Counted from the stretch's first letter, positions 44,288 through 54,361 are shown. The stretch: DNA of 64,000 bases from CAYOZN01 sp964408455 (GCA_964408455.1 CAYOZN010000027.1:1-64000), one strand, 5' to 3'. Notes: generated from the sequence alone by a model not told the origin. A program made the numbers and translations.

Positions 44288-47047
44288 ATGCACTGCCTCG
44301 ACATTGACCAACTCGACGGGCTCGCGGCCGGATCGCTCGCCGCAGACGAGGCCACCCGCATCGAGGACCACATCCGCATCTGCGGCCGATGCGCCATGCG
44401 ACTGGAAGAAATCCGCGCTAACCTGCTCGCCGCGGGCAGCATCGCGTCGCTTTTGCGCCAGGATGAGTACAGCCAGCGGAAGCAAGCGGCCGCAGCGGGT
44501 TCTTCCTGCGATGCGACCCTACGCACGCCAGTGCCGCCGATGGCACACGGGGAATCGCACGTTGTTTCGCACATGCCAGAGTGGATCGGGGCCTACCGCA
44601 TCCTCCGCGAAATCGGACGCGGCGGCATGGGCGTCGTTTACGAGGCCGAGCAAAGCCGGCCGCGCCGCACCGTCGCGATCAAGGTGCTCCGTTCCGATAT
44701 AGCCACGTCCGGTCTTCTGCGCAGATTCGAGCATGAGTTGCAGATGCTGGCTCGCCTGCAACACCCCGGCATCGCGCAGGTCTATGAGGCCGCCACGTTT
44801 GAGTCGCCCGAAGGCCCCCGCCCCTATTTCGCACTCGAACGGGTGGACGGACTGCCGCTTCGAAAGTATTTACAGACGCGCGCTCCCGCGCCGCGCGAGC
44901 GCCTGGATCTGCTCGCGGCAGTGTGCGACGCGGTCCATCATGCCCACCAGAAGGGCATCATCCACCGCGATCTCAAGCCCGGCAACATCATGGTTGACGC
45001 CGTCGGCCGGCCCAAGGTCCTCGATTTCGGAGTCGCGCGCCTCACGGACGGCGACGATCAATCCGAAACCCGGCAGACTGACGTGGGTCAGCTCGTTGGC
45101 ACCGTTCCCTACATGAGCCCGGAACAGCTCTCCGGCGATCCGAACGCGCTCGACATCCGCAGCGACATCTATGCCCTGGGCGTCATTGCCTACGAAGCGC
45201 TGGCCGGCCGATTGCCGCATGACATCGCCGGACAGCCCATCGTCGAGGCCGTTCGCATGATTCGCGACGGCGAACCGACGCCGATCGCGGCAGTTAATAA
45301 ATCGTGCGCCGGGGACGTCGCAACGATCGTTCACAAAGCGCTCGCCCGCGAAAAGGAGCGCCGTTATCAATCGGCCGCCGAGCTGGCAGACGACATTCGT
45401 CGTTTTCTGCGCGACGAACCGATCACCGCACGGCCACCCACCGCGGCCTATCTGTTGCAGAAATTCGCACGCCGAAACAAGCCCTTCGTGGCCGCCAGCG
45501 CCGTTGTTCTCATCACGCTTATTGCCGCCACCGCGGTCAGCGCCCTCCAGGCGCGTCGCGCCGTCCGCGCCGAGCAACAGGCCCAGCTTCAGCTCGCCGC
45601 CGCCAACGATGCCCGTGATGCGGCGCGGCGCATGGCCATCGAGGCGCAAAAACAGGCGGACAAGGCCGCCGCCGTTCGAACTTATCTCGAAGACATGCTC
45701 GCCGCCGCCCAGCCCGATCGCGAGGGCGGCCGGCACGACATCACTGTTCGCCAGACGCTGGAGGCGGCGGAACAAAAGCTGGCCAACGGTTCGCTCGACG
45801 ATCAGCCCGAGCTCGCAGTCGCCGCATACACCACAATCGGAAATACCTACCGCAGCCTCGGTCACTTTGCCGAGGCCGAACCGATGCTGCGCCGCGCGGT
45901 TGACATCGGCCGCGAAACGTACCCACAGGGGCACGAGGACCTTGCATTCGCCCTGAACAAGCTCGCACGCACGCTCCAGGAACAGACGCAATTTGAGGAG
46001 GCGGAATCATTGTTCCTCGAAGCGCTTGCCATGCGGCGCCGTCTGCACGGCGAACGGCACGAGCACGTCGCCACCATCCTCAACAACCTCGGCTATCTCG
46101 ACTATCAGCGCGGCCGCTTTGCCGGGGCCGAGACCTTCCACCAGCAGGCATTATCGATGCAACGTGGCCTGCCCGGCGATCACCGCGAGGGCATCGCCAC
46201 CAGCATGAATAATCTCGCACTCGTGTACATTCAGGCCGGCGATTTTCCGAAGGCCGAGGAGATGCTGCGCGAATCGCTTGCCATCGATGTCGAAAACCGC
46301 GGGCCGGAGCACCCAAAGGTGCTCGCCACCATGTCCAATCTTTCGCACGCCCTGGCCATGATGAACCGGATCCGCGAAGCCGATTCGATCGAACGCAAAG
46401 CGCTGGCAATTCGCCGCCGCGTGCTGCCGCCTGATCACCCCGACACCGCTGCCAGCCTCAATAATCTCGCCATCCGCACCTCTCAGCTCGGCAACAACGC
46501 CGAGGCGGAAACGCTCTATCGCGAAGCGCTCGACATCTACATCCGCATCCGCGGCCCACGACACGCGGAGACCGCCCAGGCCATGACCAACCTCGGCATG
46601 CTTCTCCTGGAGACAGATCGCCCGGACGAAGCCCGTCAGCTCGTCGCCGACGGTCTCGCCATTCGCCGGGAGTCGCTCGGGGACAAGCACCCGGTCATGC
46701 TCGACTCGTTGTTCAAAATGTCTCTTGTTTACTCAAAGCAGGGCCAGACCGGGCAGGCCGCTCGGCAGCTGGAAGAGTGCATTGCGCTGGCGCGCGAGGT
46801 GCTGCCGGCACGGCACTGGCAGATCGGAGCATTCCTGCGTGCGTACGGTGAAAACCTCATCGCAGGACGCCAGTTTGCCGAGGCAGAAAAGGCACTGCTG
46901 GAGGGATTTAAGATTCTCTCCAGCGCGCTCGGAGAGCCCCACCGGGCAACGCAGTCGTGTATTCGAGCGCTCGCTGCCCTCTATGCCGCCTGGGAAAAAC
47001 CCGAGCAGCAGAAAACCTGGGCCACTCGGCTCGCGGCCACGCCGTGA
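44288..47047 (+). CDS. Membrane Ser/Thr kinase with N-terminal zinc anti-sigma-like domain and C-terminal TPRs
   Basis: 919 residues. The first ~60 residues look like an anti-sigma zinc-finger (ZAS) domain: HIRICGRCAMRLEE contains H-x3-C-x2-C. Then a Hanks-type kinase with GRGGMGVVYEA (~108), VAIKVL, HRDLKPGN (~226), DFGVAR and YMSPEQ. A membrane segment (FVAASAVVLITLIAATAVSA, ~400) is followed by about ten TPR_12-type repeats (LGHFAEAEPMLRRAVDIG and on). The first half would be cytoplasmic and could hold the adjacent ECF sigma factor; the TPR half would be outside and could sense or bind partners. All catalytic motifs are present. Confidence 0.93.
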   Translation: MHCLDIDQLDGLAAGSLAADEATRIEDHIRICGRCAMRLEEIRANLLAAGSIASLLRQDEYSQRKQAAAAGSSCDATLRTPVPPMAHGESHVVSHMPEWIGAYRILREIGRGGMGVVYEAEQSRPRRTVAIKVLRSDIATSGLLRRFEHELQMLARLQHPGIAQVYEAATFESPEGPRPYFALERVDGLPLRKYLQTRAPAPRERLDLLAAVCDAVHHAHQKGIIHRDLKPGNIMVDAVGRPKVLDFGVARLTDGDDQSETRQTDVGQLVGTVPYMSPEQLSGDPNALDIRSDIYALGVIAYEALAGRLPHDIAGQPIVEAVRMIRDGEPTPIAAVNKSCAGDVATIVHKALAREKERRYQSAAELADDIRRFLRDEPITARPPTAAYLLQKFARRNKPFVAASAVVLITLIAATAVSALQARRAVRAEQQAQLQLAAANDARDAARRMAIEAQKQADKAAAVRTYLEDMLAAAQPDREGGRHDITVRQTLEAAEQKLANGSLDDQPELAVAAYTTIGNTYRSLGHFAEAEPMLRRAVDIGRETYPQGHEDLAFALNKLARTLQEQTQFEEAESLFLEALAMRRRLHGERHEHVATILNNLGYLDYQRGRFAGAETFHQQALSMQRGLPGDHREGIATSMNNLALVYIQAGDFPKAEEMLRESLAIDVENRGPEHPKVLATMSNLSHALAMMNRIREADSIERKALAIRRRVLPPDHPDTAASLNNLAIRTSQLGNNAEAETLYREALDIYIRIRGPRHAETAQAMTNLGMLLLETDRPDEARQLVADGLAIRRESLGDKHPVMLDSLFKMSLVYSKQGQTGQAARQLEECIALAREVLPARHWQIGAFLRAYGENLIAGRQFAEAEKALLEGFKILSSALGEPHRATQSCIRALAALYAAWEKPEQQKTWATRLAATP

Positions 47048-47052
47048 CATGG

Positions 47053-47487
47053 TCAGGGACAACTGCCGGCACTCAACAGATCCAGGATGAAAGCGTCCGC
47101 ATCCTCGAGTGTGATGCCGCTCAGGCCATCCACGTCCGCACACTGGCAGCTTCCTCCCATCAAGAGACAATCGACGAAGAGCTGAATGTCGCCGCCATTG
47201 CGCTGGCCGTCCGTGTTCATGTCGCCCAGGCAGTTGCAGCCGGGCACCGCGGCGCCCGCCCAGAACCCGCCCGTCAGTTCATAATTGCCGCCGGTCATGA
47301 CGCCGGCAGCAGGTCCGGCATCGGGCTGGCCGATCGTGCCGGACACGGCGAACGCGCCGCCCGCGCTTTGCCCACCGCCGCCATTTACGGTGTGCCAGCT
47401 CACGTCAAAGTTCTGAGCCATCGCGGCGCCGGCCCAGATCGCGATTGCCCCGATTGTGCAAATTGCCATGTATCGTGCAGAAGTCAT
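47053..47487 (-). CDS. Small secreted protein with dockerin-like tail
   Basis: 144 residues. Signal peptide (YMAICTIGAIAIWAGAAMAQ). The short mature domain has the pattern SWHTVNGGGGQSAGGAFAVS then GTIGQPDAG and LTGGFWAG, a motif set repeatedly found in planctomycete exported proteins. The C-terminus is dockerin-like (CLGDMNTDGQRNGGDIQLFV, then CADVDGLSGITLEDADAFIL) with Cys pairs. The stop lies five bases from the opposing kinase stop. It is immediately downstream of the serine protease gene (3-base gap), so the two are likely co-transcribed. Function unknown. Confidence 0.82.
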   Translation of the reverse strand: MTSARYMAICTIGAIAIWAGAAMAQNFDVSWHTVNGGGGQSAGGAFAVSGTIGQPDAGPAAGVMTGGNYELTGGFWAGAAVPGCNCLGDMNTDGQRNGGDIQLFVDCLLMGGSCQCADVDGLSGITLEDADAFILDLLSAGSCP

Positions 47488-47490
47488 GTT

Positions 47491-49053
47491 TCAATCTCCA
47501 ATCCGCACCACGCCGCTGGCGCCGTTGCGCTTGAGCGTCATGGGTCGATAAAGCTTGAACTGTTCATCGTAGTTGCCCGGATCGATCTGCACGTCGTCGC
47601 CCGATCGAACCGCGAATGTTGCTTCGTACACCTGGTTGAAGGGTTCGGCCGACGTGCCTTTTTCGGAGTTGCCATTATTCCCGGAATCGCCTGACACGCC
47701 GCCATCGACATACACCGGGCTGGCAATCCACGAATCGCCCATGAAGTACTTGAGGTTGTCGTAGGCGAGGTCCAGCCGACCGTAATACTCGGCGACTGTC
47801 GGGCTTGGACAACCCGATTCACCACCACTCAGAGTGCCGCGAATTTGTCGGTTTTCGTCAAAAATGGGTGAGCCGGACGAGCCGGGTTCTGTCGTCCCGT
47901 CGTCGAAGTTCACGTTTCGAACATCCGCGTTGAAACAGTTCAGACCGTTCGAGTCGCAGAACAACTCATTGGACGCTCCGCCGGTCTCGCCGAAGCTGAT
48001 GCGCTTGAACGTGCCGCGCGGATGGTGCACGCCGGTCGCGGTCTCGTTATTAGACCAGGAACCGCTGTTCCAGCCTAGGAAGTTCGCTCCACCGACAGGC
48101 GGATCGTAAAGTCCCAGCAGCGTCATGTCCGCGCCGGTGTAACGCTTCAGCCGCTCGCTCCCGAGATTCAGCGGCTGATTTGCCGGCGTGGCCGCAGCGG
48201 GCCCATTACAGACGGCGGTTTCGTAGAACCAGTAAACCTCCAGGCTGGCGGCCTCGGAGGCCGAGCTGACGCAGTGATTGGCCGTCAGAAACAGGGGCGA
48301 TTGATCATTGGGCTGCCGGTTCAACAGTGCGCCGCTGCATCGCGCACAGCCCGATCCGCTGACATAGTAAATCAGGGCAACCCCGTCGGCATCGTCGTTG
48401 GCCCAACTTGGCGAGCAGGTGACATCGTTGTGGCAGCCCAGTGCGGTACCTGGCGTCGTTGTACACGCCATGGCAAGGTACGCGACTTTCGAAATCCGCG
48501 GTGCACGCGCGCCTGGGGCCAGCGGCCTGGCAGAGTACAATTCCACTCCGAAATGTTCGCCCCAGATCGTCGGGCTCCACCAACCGTCGTCATCGTCCAG
48601 CCTCGGCCTTTCGAACGGTCCCATCACCGTCGCGCCGGTCGGGTCGAAAAATCGCAGTTGAATCTGCTTGGCGCGATCGAAGTCCTCGAACCTCAGTCGC
48701 AGCCCGCATGCGTCGCGTGATTCGAACTCGACGACGGTCGCCACGCTGCCGTCGGGCCGTTCCTGCCAGGGCCAGTCCGGCAGCAGCGCAGGGTCAAAGT
48801 CCTCGACGTAGCCGACGCGCTCGGCAGCGTCCGACGTGCCAAAAGAGATTTCCTCGGTCAAGAGCTCGCGCGTGTCCGGCAGACGCACAAATTCGCCCTC
48901 AACCTCCGGCGCCTTCCGCTGACCCATGCGCCAGTCGGGGCCGGGACGGGCGCCCATGGTCGGCGATGGAACCAGCGAGGGGGCTGAGTCACCAGCCGCG
49001 ATCGAGGCAGCAGCGAGCACGGCAATGAATGCACAAGAAAAATCACGAAACAT
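47491..49053 (-). CDS. Secreted trypsin-like serine protease (lysyl endopeptidase-like)
   Basis: 520 residues. Signal peptide (SCAFIAVLAAASIAAGDSAP), an N-terminal propeptide-like domain of ~190 residues, then a chymotrypsin-fold protease. The catalytic triad is visible: His in LFLTANHCVSS, Asp in RYTGADMTLLGL, and Ser in TEPGSSGSPIFDE. Several Cys pairs (GCHNDVTC, GCARCSG) fit the disulfides of the Achromobacter lysyl endopeptidase group. The C-terminal ~90 residues form an extra domain of unknown role. Probably secreted; specificity not proven from sequence. Confidence 0.88.
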   Translation of the reverse strand: MFRDFSCAFIAVLAAASIAAGDSAPSLVPSPTMGARPGPDWRMGQRKAPEVEGEFVRLPDTRELLTEEISFGTSDAAERVGYVEDFDPALLPDWPWQERPDGSVATVVEFESRDACGLRLRFEDFDRAKQIQLRFFDPTGATVMGPFERPRLDDDDGWWSPTIWGEHFGVELYSARPLAPGARAPRISKVAYLAMACTTTPGTALGCHNDVTCSPSWANDDADGVALIYYVSGSGCARCSGALLNRQPNDQSPLFLTANHCVSSASEAASLEVYWFYETAVCNGPAAATPANQPLNLGSERLKRYTGADMTLLGLYDPPVGGANFLGWNSGSWSNNETATGVHHPRGTFKRISFGETGGASNELFCDSNGLNCFNADVRNVNFDDGTTEPGSSGSPIFDENRQIRGTLSGGESGCPSPTVAEYYGRLDLAYDNLKYFMGDSWIASPVYVDGGVSGDSGNNGNSEKGTSAEPFNQVYEATFAVRSGDDVQIDPGNYDEQFKLYRPMTLKRNGASGVVRIGD

Positions 49054-49089
49054 TTGACTAGGCTCCTGGTCTTATAGGCTTATGCATGC

Positions 49090-50805
49090 TCACTGAAGGT
49101 TGATCAAAACGAGCACCAGCCCGCTCTTGCCCTGCTCCAGCGCCGTCATCGCCTTGCCAATCGTCGCGCCGGTTGCACGCGAAAAATCGCCGACGGCCAT
49201 GGCATGACCGGCACGATCGGCCGTCGTGATCAGATCGCCGGGCTGTATCGCCCGCTCGGTGGCGTCGCACTGCACCCAGACGCGACCCGACAGGGCAATC
49301 GCGGGAGCGCCTGCGCTTTCCGGCAGATTCCCCAAAATGGCGCCCACCGGCAGATTGCCCGCTCCGCTCACCACGCCGGCGACGCATCGGTTGTATGCGC
49401 CCCGCGCCAGACAGAGCTTTCCGGGATTCGATGCATCGATCATCACCACCTGCCCCGGCTCGACGGACTCGCTGCACGGAAACCGCTCGGCCACGTCGGC
49501 GCCGAGAATCTCAAGCACCTTCACCTTCGTCGTGCCGTCACGATCGATCTGGAGCATCTTCTCGTTTGCCGTCGGATTGGCATCGGTGCCGTAGGTGATC
49601 ACGAAATCGCCCACGTTGTCCGTCGTGCGCGCGTACATCGCCCACTTATGCTGGCTGACCAGATCGTACTCCGCAAAGGTGATGCCCGAACCCACATTGC
49701 CGATGCTGTCGCTGTACAGGCCGAGCCAGGCGTTACCGGTGTCGTGAATCAGAACTTCCTCGAACGCCAGATTGCTGTTCGTGATCAGAGAGGTGTTGCG
49801 ACTGACCGTGAGCTTCGGGCTGTCGAGCGCGATGTTCATGCTGCCGATGCGAACCTGTCCGCCACTCTGCTGCAGGGCCATGGTGGTGTTGGCGCCATCC
49901 TTGATGGCATTGATGTCAGTTCCCTTGAACTCGATGTACTCGGTAGAGGTGCCTCCGGCCTGGAGCGGATATTCGCTGACCGCGCGGAATGAGGGCGGCA
50001 CCACGTTGTCTTCATTGCCGATCGCCTTCACGTGCAGACGGGCGCTGGGGACGTTGATGCCGATGCCGACGTCGCCGGTCGGCTTTATCTGAAAGAAACG
50101 CGCGTTGGCATTGCCTGCCGGATCGCTGCCATAGGTAATGCTGAAGTCGCCCCCGTTGCCGCTGGTACGCTGGACGAGCGACCACTTGGTAAGGGCGCCG
50201 GTGGTGTTGTCGATTTCGCTCAGCGATATGCCGGACGCCGGCGCGCCGACATTGTCCGAGTAAAGACCGAGCCACGCCTGCCCGCCTTCGATGACCACCT
50301 GATCGGTGGAGAGATCACCGGGGTCCAGAAAATTGAGATTGCCGCTTCCGCGGACGTGAAGCGTTGACAGGGGCGATGTCTCGTTGATGCCGACGTTCAG
50401 GTTGCTGTCCGTGTGAATGCCGCGGGTCTGGATGGCGTAGGGCGTTGCGCTCAGCGGTTGCCGGGGCGACAGGGGCGTGTAAGCCCCGACGCCCGCAGGC
50501 ATTCGCACGCCGATCTCCAGCCAGCGTGCCTCGCCGTTGAAGGCGGCGGCGCCAAAATCAAGCTGAACGGTAAACAGACCTTCCTCCACCGGGACACCCA
50601 GCACCGTAACTGCGGTCGTTACCTCGGCGCCGCCGGCCGCCGCATTCCATAGACGGAAGCCGAAGTCCGCGGTTCCAGACACGGCCGAACCCGATTCGGT
50701 CAACTTCCCCTGATAGCTAAATTCAGTGCTCATCGGGGTTTGAGAGAGCGCAGTCGCAGTTGTGATGTGAACAAGAACACCGGCAATCAGCATGCGAAAT
50801 CTCAT
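49090..50805 (-). CDS. Exported adhesin/fibre-like protein
   Basis: About 571 residues. The ATG at 50805 has GGAG six bases upstream. Signal peptide (MLIAGVLVHITTATALSQTP). The N-terminal module STEFSYQGKLTESGSAVSGT ... FGFRLWNA is widespread in planctomycete and myxobacterial exported proteins. The middle contains two homologous segments (AWLGLYSDNVGAPASGISLS and AWLGLYSDSIGNVGSGITFA, each followed by a FxITYGxD motif), an internal duplication. The C-terminal module, from VLEILGADVAERFPCSE through RCVAGVVSGAGNLPVG to SGLVLVLINLQ, is a common conserved ending of such proteins. Tail-fibre-like architecture is likely; ligand unknown. Confidence 0.72.
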   Translation of the reverse strand: MRFRMLIAGVLVHITTATALSQTPMSTEFSYQGKLTESGSAVSGTADFGFRLWNAAAGGAEVTTAVTVLGVPVEEGLFTVQLDFGAAAFNGEARWLEIGVRMPAGVGAYTPLSPRQPLSATPYAIQTRGIHTDSNLNVGINETSPLSTLHVRGSGNLNFLDPGDLSTDQVVIEGGQAWLGLYSDNVGAPASGISLSEIDNTTGALTKWSLVQRTSGNGGDFSITYGSDPAGNANARFFQIKPTGDVGIGINVPSARLHVKAIGNEDNVVPPSFRAVSEYPLQAGGTSTEYIEFKGTDINAIKDGANTTMALQQSGGQVRIGSMNIALDSPKLTVSRNTSLITNSNLAFEEVLIHDTGNAWLGLYSDSIGNVGSGITFAEYDLVSQHKWAMYARTTDNVGDFVITYGTDANPTANEKMLQIDRDGTTKVKVLEILGADVAERFPCSESVEPGQVVMIDASNPGKLCLARGAYNRCVAGVVSGAGNLPVGAILGNLPESAGAPAIALSGRVWVQCDATERAIQPGDLITTADRAGHAMAVGDFSRATGATIGKAMTALEQGKSGLVLVLINLQ

Positions 50806-51002
50806 ATGCATCTCCAAAAATGGACTTTTTTTTGCGTCTGTCCGATCCGAACGCTTTTCCGTACCGCGAAAAAAACCTGCGGACGGGCCAAAACGATTTC
50901 TGCTTCGTCTTCAAGAATGGCGGCCCCTTGCACGGAGCCTGAACGGTCCTCTGGGACACAACGACGCGGCCTGGCCCTGCCGAACCGGCACAGAAAGGTG
51001 GT

Positions 51003-51641
51003 ATGATGAGCATCAGTTGCGAAACCCGAATAACAGATGATTGCCGCAGAGGCCCGGCGTTGGATGCGGAGATGCACGATCACACGGCCTTGAGTTGTCT
51101 TACCCGCGTTCAGGATGGAGATCTGCGCGCCGCCGACGAACTCCTGCCCCTGGTGTATGACGAGCTGCGGGCACTGGCAGGCGCGCACTTGCGCCAGGAG
51201 CGATCCGATCACACTCTCCAGCCGACCGCCCTGGTTCACGAGGCCTATCTCAAGCTGGTGGACCAGAGCCGTGCGAACTGGAAGGATCGAACGCATTTTT
51301 TTGCCGTGGCCGCCGAAGCCATGCGGCGCGTGCTGGTCGATCACGCTCGCGGCAAACTGGCCGCCAAGCGCGTGCCGCCGGGTAAGCGCGTCAATCTGGT
51401 CGACGAGCTCGATGCGGGCATCCTGCCCGAGGCGAACCTCGTCGGCCTTGACGACGCGCTCCGACGCCTCGCGGAACTGAACCAGCGGCAGGCCCGCGTC
51501 GTCGAGCTTCGCTTTTTCGGCGGGCTCAGCGTTGAGGAGACCGCCGACGTGCTGGACGTGTCCGTCGGTACCATCAAGGGCGACTGGCGATTCGCCCGCG
51601 CCTGGCTTCAGCGTGAACTGAATTCGGAGACCTGCGCGTGA
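51003..51641 (+). CDS. ECF sigma factor, TIGR02999-type
   Basis: 212 residues. Region 2 hallmark HTLQPTALVHEAYLKLVDQ and RTHFFAVAAEAMRRVLVDHA; region 4 LSVEETADVLDVSVGTIKGD. A shorter start at 51072 is possible. Its TGA overlaps the GTG of the following kinase gene (GTGA), so the two are translationally coupled. It is a paralogue of the factor at 36705. The kinase presumably relays an external signal to this sigma factor. Targets unknown. Confidence 0.93.
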   Translation: MMSISCETRITDDCRRGPALDAEMHDHTALSCLTRVQDGDLRAADELLPLVYDELRALAGAHLRQERSDHTLQPTALVHEAYLKLVDQSRANWKDRTHFFAVAAEAMRRVLVDHARGKLAAKRVPPGKRVNLVDELDAGILPEANLVGLDDALRRLAELNQRQARVVELRFFGGLSVEETADVLDVSVGTIKGDWRFARAWLQRELNSETCA

Positions 51642-54361
51642 CATCCGCACGACACGCCCGTGCATCGGAGCTTTTCCTGGGCGCAGTGGCTTTGCCCGCG
51701 GCTGAACGCTCCGCATTTCTACGGCGCGAGTGCGGCGCGGACGTCGCATTGTGCCGCGAGGTGGAGGAACTGCTGGCGTGCGACGCCCGGCCGGCCGAAG
51801 TGGACAAGGCCATCGCCGTGTCACCCATGCGGCTGGCGGCGCAGGCTGAGCTGAAACACACCGAGCCCATACCCGATCGGATCGGGGGATACCGCATCCT
51901 CGGGCTCCTGGGCCGCGGCGGCATGGGAACGGTATATCGCGCGCAGCAGACGCGGCCCGATCGCGTCGTCGCGTTGAAGGTCATGAGCCACTCTTCGCTG
52001 TCGCCATCGATGCGGCGCCGTTTCGAGTTTGAGACCCGCGTACTCGCCCGGCTGCGCCATCCCGGCATTGCCCAGATCTACGAGTCCGGCGTGGCCGAGG
52101 ACGCCGATCGGCGCGTTCCGTATTTTGCGATGGAGCTGGTGGAGGGCCTGCCGCTCACGCAATTCGCCCGCGCGCATGACCTTTCAGCGCGCGATCGGAT
52201 CGCATTGCTGCTCAAGGTGTGCGCCGCCGTTCAACACGCCCACCAGAATGGCGTGATTCACCGCGATCTCAAGCCGGGCAATATTCTGGTCTTTGAAGAA
52301 GGCGGCTCGACGCAAGCGTCAGACGCGGCCGGATCTCGAGCCGGCAGCGCGTCGGCCGTTCGCACGTCGCAGTCCGCGCATCCCAAGGTCCTCGACTTTG
52401 GCGTGGCTCGAGCGCTGGACCCGGAGATGTGCACCACGACTCTGGCCACGGCCGCCGGCCAGATCGTGGGAACGCTGGCCTACATGAGCCCCGAACAGGT
52501 CGCCGGCGACACCGCAGCGGTGGATACGCGCAGCGACATCTATTCGCTCGGCGTAACGGCGTTTGAACTGCTCACCGGGCGGCTTCCCTGCGATCTGCGC
52601 GACAAGCCATTCCCGCAGGCCGTGCGCATCATTCAGGAGCAGGCACCGCTGAAGCTGAGCGCGGTCAATCGCAGCCTGCGCGGCGATCTGGACACCATCA
52701 TCGCAAAGACCCTCGAAAAAGAGCGGGAGAGGCGGTATGCGTCAGTATCGGACTTCGCCGCGGATCTCGAGCGCTACCTGCGCGACGAACCGATTTCTGC
52801 GCGACCGCCCAGCCGCGTGTATCAGCTTCGCAAGTTTGCCCGCCGCAATCGCCTTTTTGTCGGTGCAGTTGCCGCGGCATTTGCCCTGCTCGTGATCGCT
52901 GTCGCGGGAACGGGCTACGGACTGATCCAGGCTCGCCGCGGGCAGGCCCTGGCAGAGAAACGCCTCGAAGAGCGCGAAGCCGTCAGCCGCTTCATGCTTC
53001 GCATTCTGACCACGCCGCGACCGGACACCGAACGGCGCGACATCACCGTTGTCGAGGCCCTCGAAGTCGCACAAAAGGAAGTGGACACCGCGTTTGCCGA
53101 CAAGCCCGAGATCCGCGCCGCAGTGCACTCGGAACTGGGCGGAACCTACTTCGAACTGGGGCGGCCCGACGACGGCGTCCGGCACCTTCGCAGGGCCCAC
53201 GAGCTTTTCCAGCAGCTGTTCGGCGACGGGCACGCCAACACCGTCAAAGCCGCCAACGATCTGGGCGTCGCGCTGACGCAGAGCGGGGCGCCGCAAGACC
53301 TGGACGAGGCGCGCGACTTGCTGAAGGTGGCCCTTCGCCAGACCAGGCTCCTCAACGGCCATCGCTCACTGCCGGCCGCCCAGGCGCTGAATCAACTGGC
53401 CAATGTCTATTGGTACCAGCAGGACACCGATCGTGCCGAGGCGCTCACGCGGGAGGCGCTCGACATCTGCCTGGAAAATCGCGCCGCGCAAGACCCGATT
53501 GCCCTGGCTTCACGCGTCAACATCGCAATGCTGGTCGGATTGCGCGGCGACTATGCCGGGCAAGAGAACCAGTTTCGCGAAGTGCTCGAGCATCAGGAAC
53601 GCGATCCAGGCCCGGACCATCCGGCGACAATCTCGACAAGGCGCAACCTGGCCAACAGCCTCGCCGCGCTTTCCCGCGTGGAAGAGGCCGAGGCGATCCT
53701 CGTCACAAACATCGCGGCGTCCCGCCGCGTGATGGGCGACCATCATCCCACGACTTTGCTCAACCTTCACGACCGGGCCCGCTGCCTCTTCAGAATGGGG
53801 CAATTGCATGAAAGCGAGGAGTTGCTGACGTCGGTTTTGGCGCGAGAAGAACAGGCACTGGGGCAGGCACACGCACTGACCTGCGCCAGCCGATCGGTTC
53901 TGACCGACGTGCTGGTCTTCGCCAGTCGCTTCGCCGACGCAGAGCCGCATTTCGCCCTGCTGGCGGCCGACGCGGAAGAGAAATATGGCGAACAGTCGTC
54001 ACGCGCGCTGAAATACCGCGCTTGGCTTTCAATCTGCGCCGCGGAACAGGGGCGGTTGGATGACGCACGGACGATGCTCAACGCCATCGAACGCACCGAA
54101 CCGGGCGATGACGCGGATGCAAATTTCGGGCACATGCTCTCAATCGCTCAGGCCAGATTCTTGTGGTTCGACGGCCGTTTTGACGAGGCGCAAGACAAGC
54201 TCCTCAGCGTAGCGCGCAAACTCGCGCCGGGCGAATTTGACGTGCACGCCCACGTGGCGCGCCGGCACCTGGCCCAACTTTATCAAGCATGGAACAAACC
54301 GGAGTTGGCGGCACGCTGGAAGACGGCGACTGTCTTTGAGACGCCCGAGCCCGGCGCCTGA
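51638..54361 (+). CDS. Membrane Ser/Thr protein kinase with TPR region
   Basis: 907 residues, GTG start overlapping the sigma factor stop. The N-terminal domain matches that of the 32976-36692 kinase (LPAAERSAFLRRECGADVAL). Kinase motifs are GRGGMGTVYRA (~90), VALKVM, HRDLKPGN (~207), DFGVARA and YMSPEQ. A ~30-residue Ser/Ala-rich insertion (TQASDAAGSRAGSASAVR) sits between the catalytic loop and the DFG. The membrane segment is at ~405-425 (VGAVAAAFALLVIAVAGTGY). TPR_12-type repeats follow to the end. It forms a unit with the sigma factor and no anti-sigma domain is seen. Confidence 0.93.
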   Translation: MTSARHARASELFLGAVALPAAERSAFLRRECGADVALCREVEELLACDARPAEVDKAIAVSPMRLAAQAELKHTEPIPDRIGGYRILGLLGRGGMGTVYRAQQTRPDRVVALKVMSHSSLSPSMRRRFEFETRVLARLRHPGIAQIYESGVAEDADRRVPYFAMELVEGLPLTQFARAHDLSARDRIALLLKVCAAVQHAHQNGVIHRDLKPGNILVFEEGGSTQASDAAGSRAGSASAVRTSQSAHPKVLDFGVARALDPEMCTTTLATAAGQIVGTLAYMSPEQVAGDTAAVDTRSDIYSLGVTAFELLTGRLPCDLRDKPFPQAVRIIQEQAPLKLSAVNRSLRGDLDTIIAKTLEKERERRYASVSDFAADLERYLRDEPISARPPSRVYQLRKFARRNRLFVGAVAAAFALLVIAVAGTGYGLIQARRGQALAEKRLEEREAVSRFMLRILTTPRPDTERRDITVVEALEVAQKEVDTAFADKPEIRAAVHSELGGTYFELGRPDDGVRHLRRAHELFQQLFGDGHANTVKAANDLGVALTQSGAPQDLDEARDLLKVALRQTRLLNGHRSLPAAQALNQLANVYWYQQDTDRAEALTREALDICLENRAAQDPIALASRVNIAMLVGLRGDYAGQENQFREVLEHQERDPGPDHPATISTRRNLANSLAALSRVEEAEAILVTNIAASRRVMGDHHPTTLLNLHDRARCLFRMGQLHESEELLTSVLAREEQALGQAHALTCASRSVLTDVLVFASRFADAEPHFALLAADAEEKYGEQSSRALKYRAWLSICAAEQGRLDDARTMLNAIERTEPGDDADANFGHMLSIAQARFLWFDGRFDEAQDKLLSVARKLAPGEFDVHAHVARRHLAQLYQAWNKPELAARWKTATVFETPEPGA

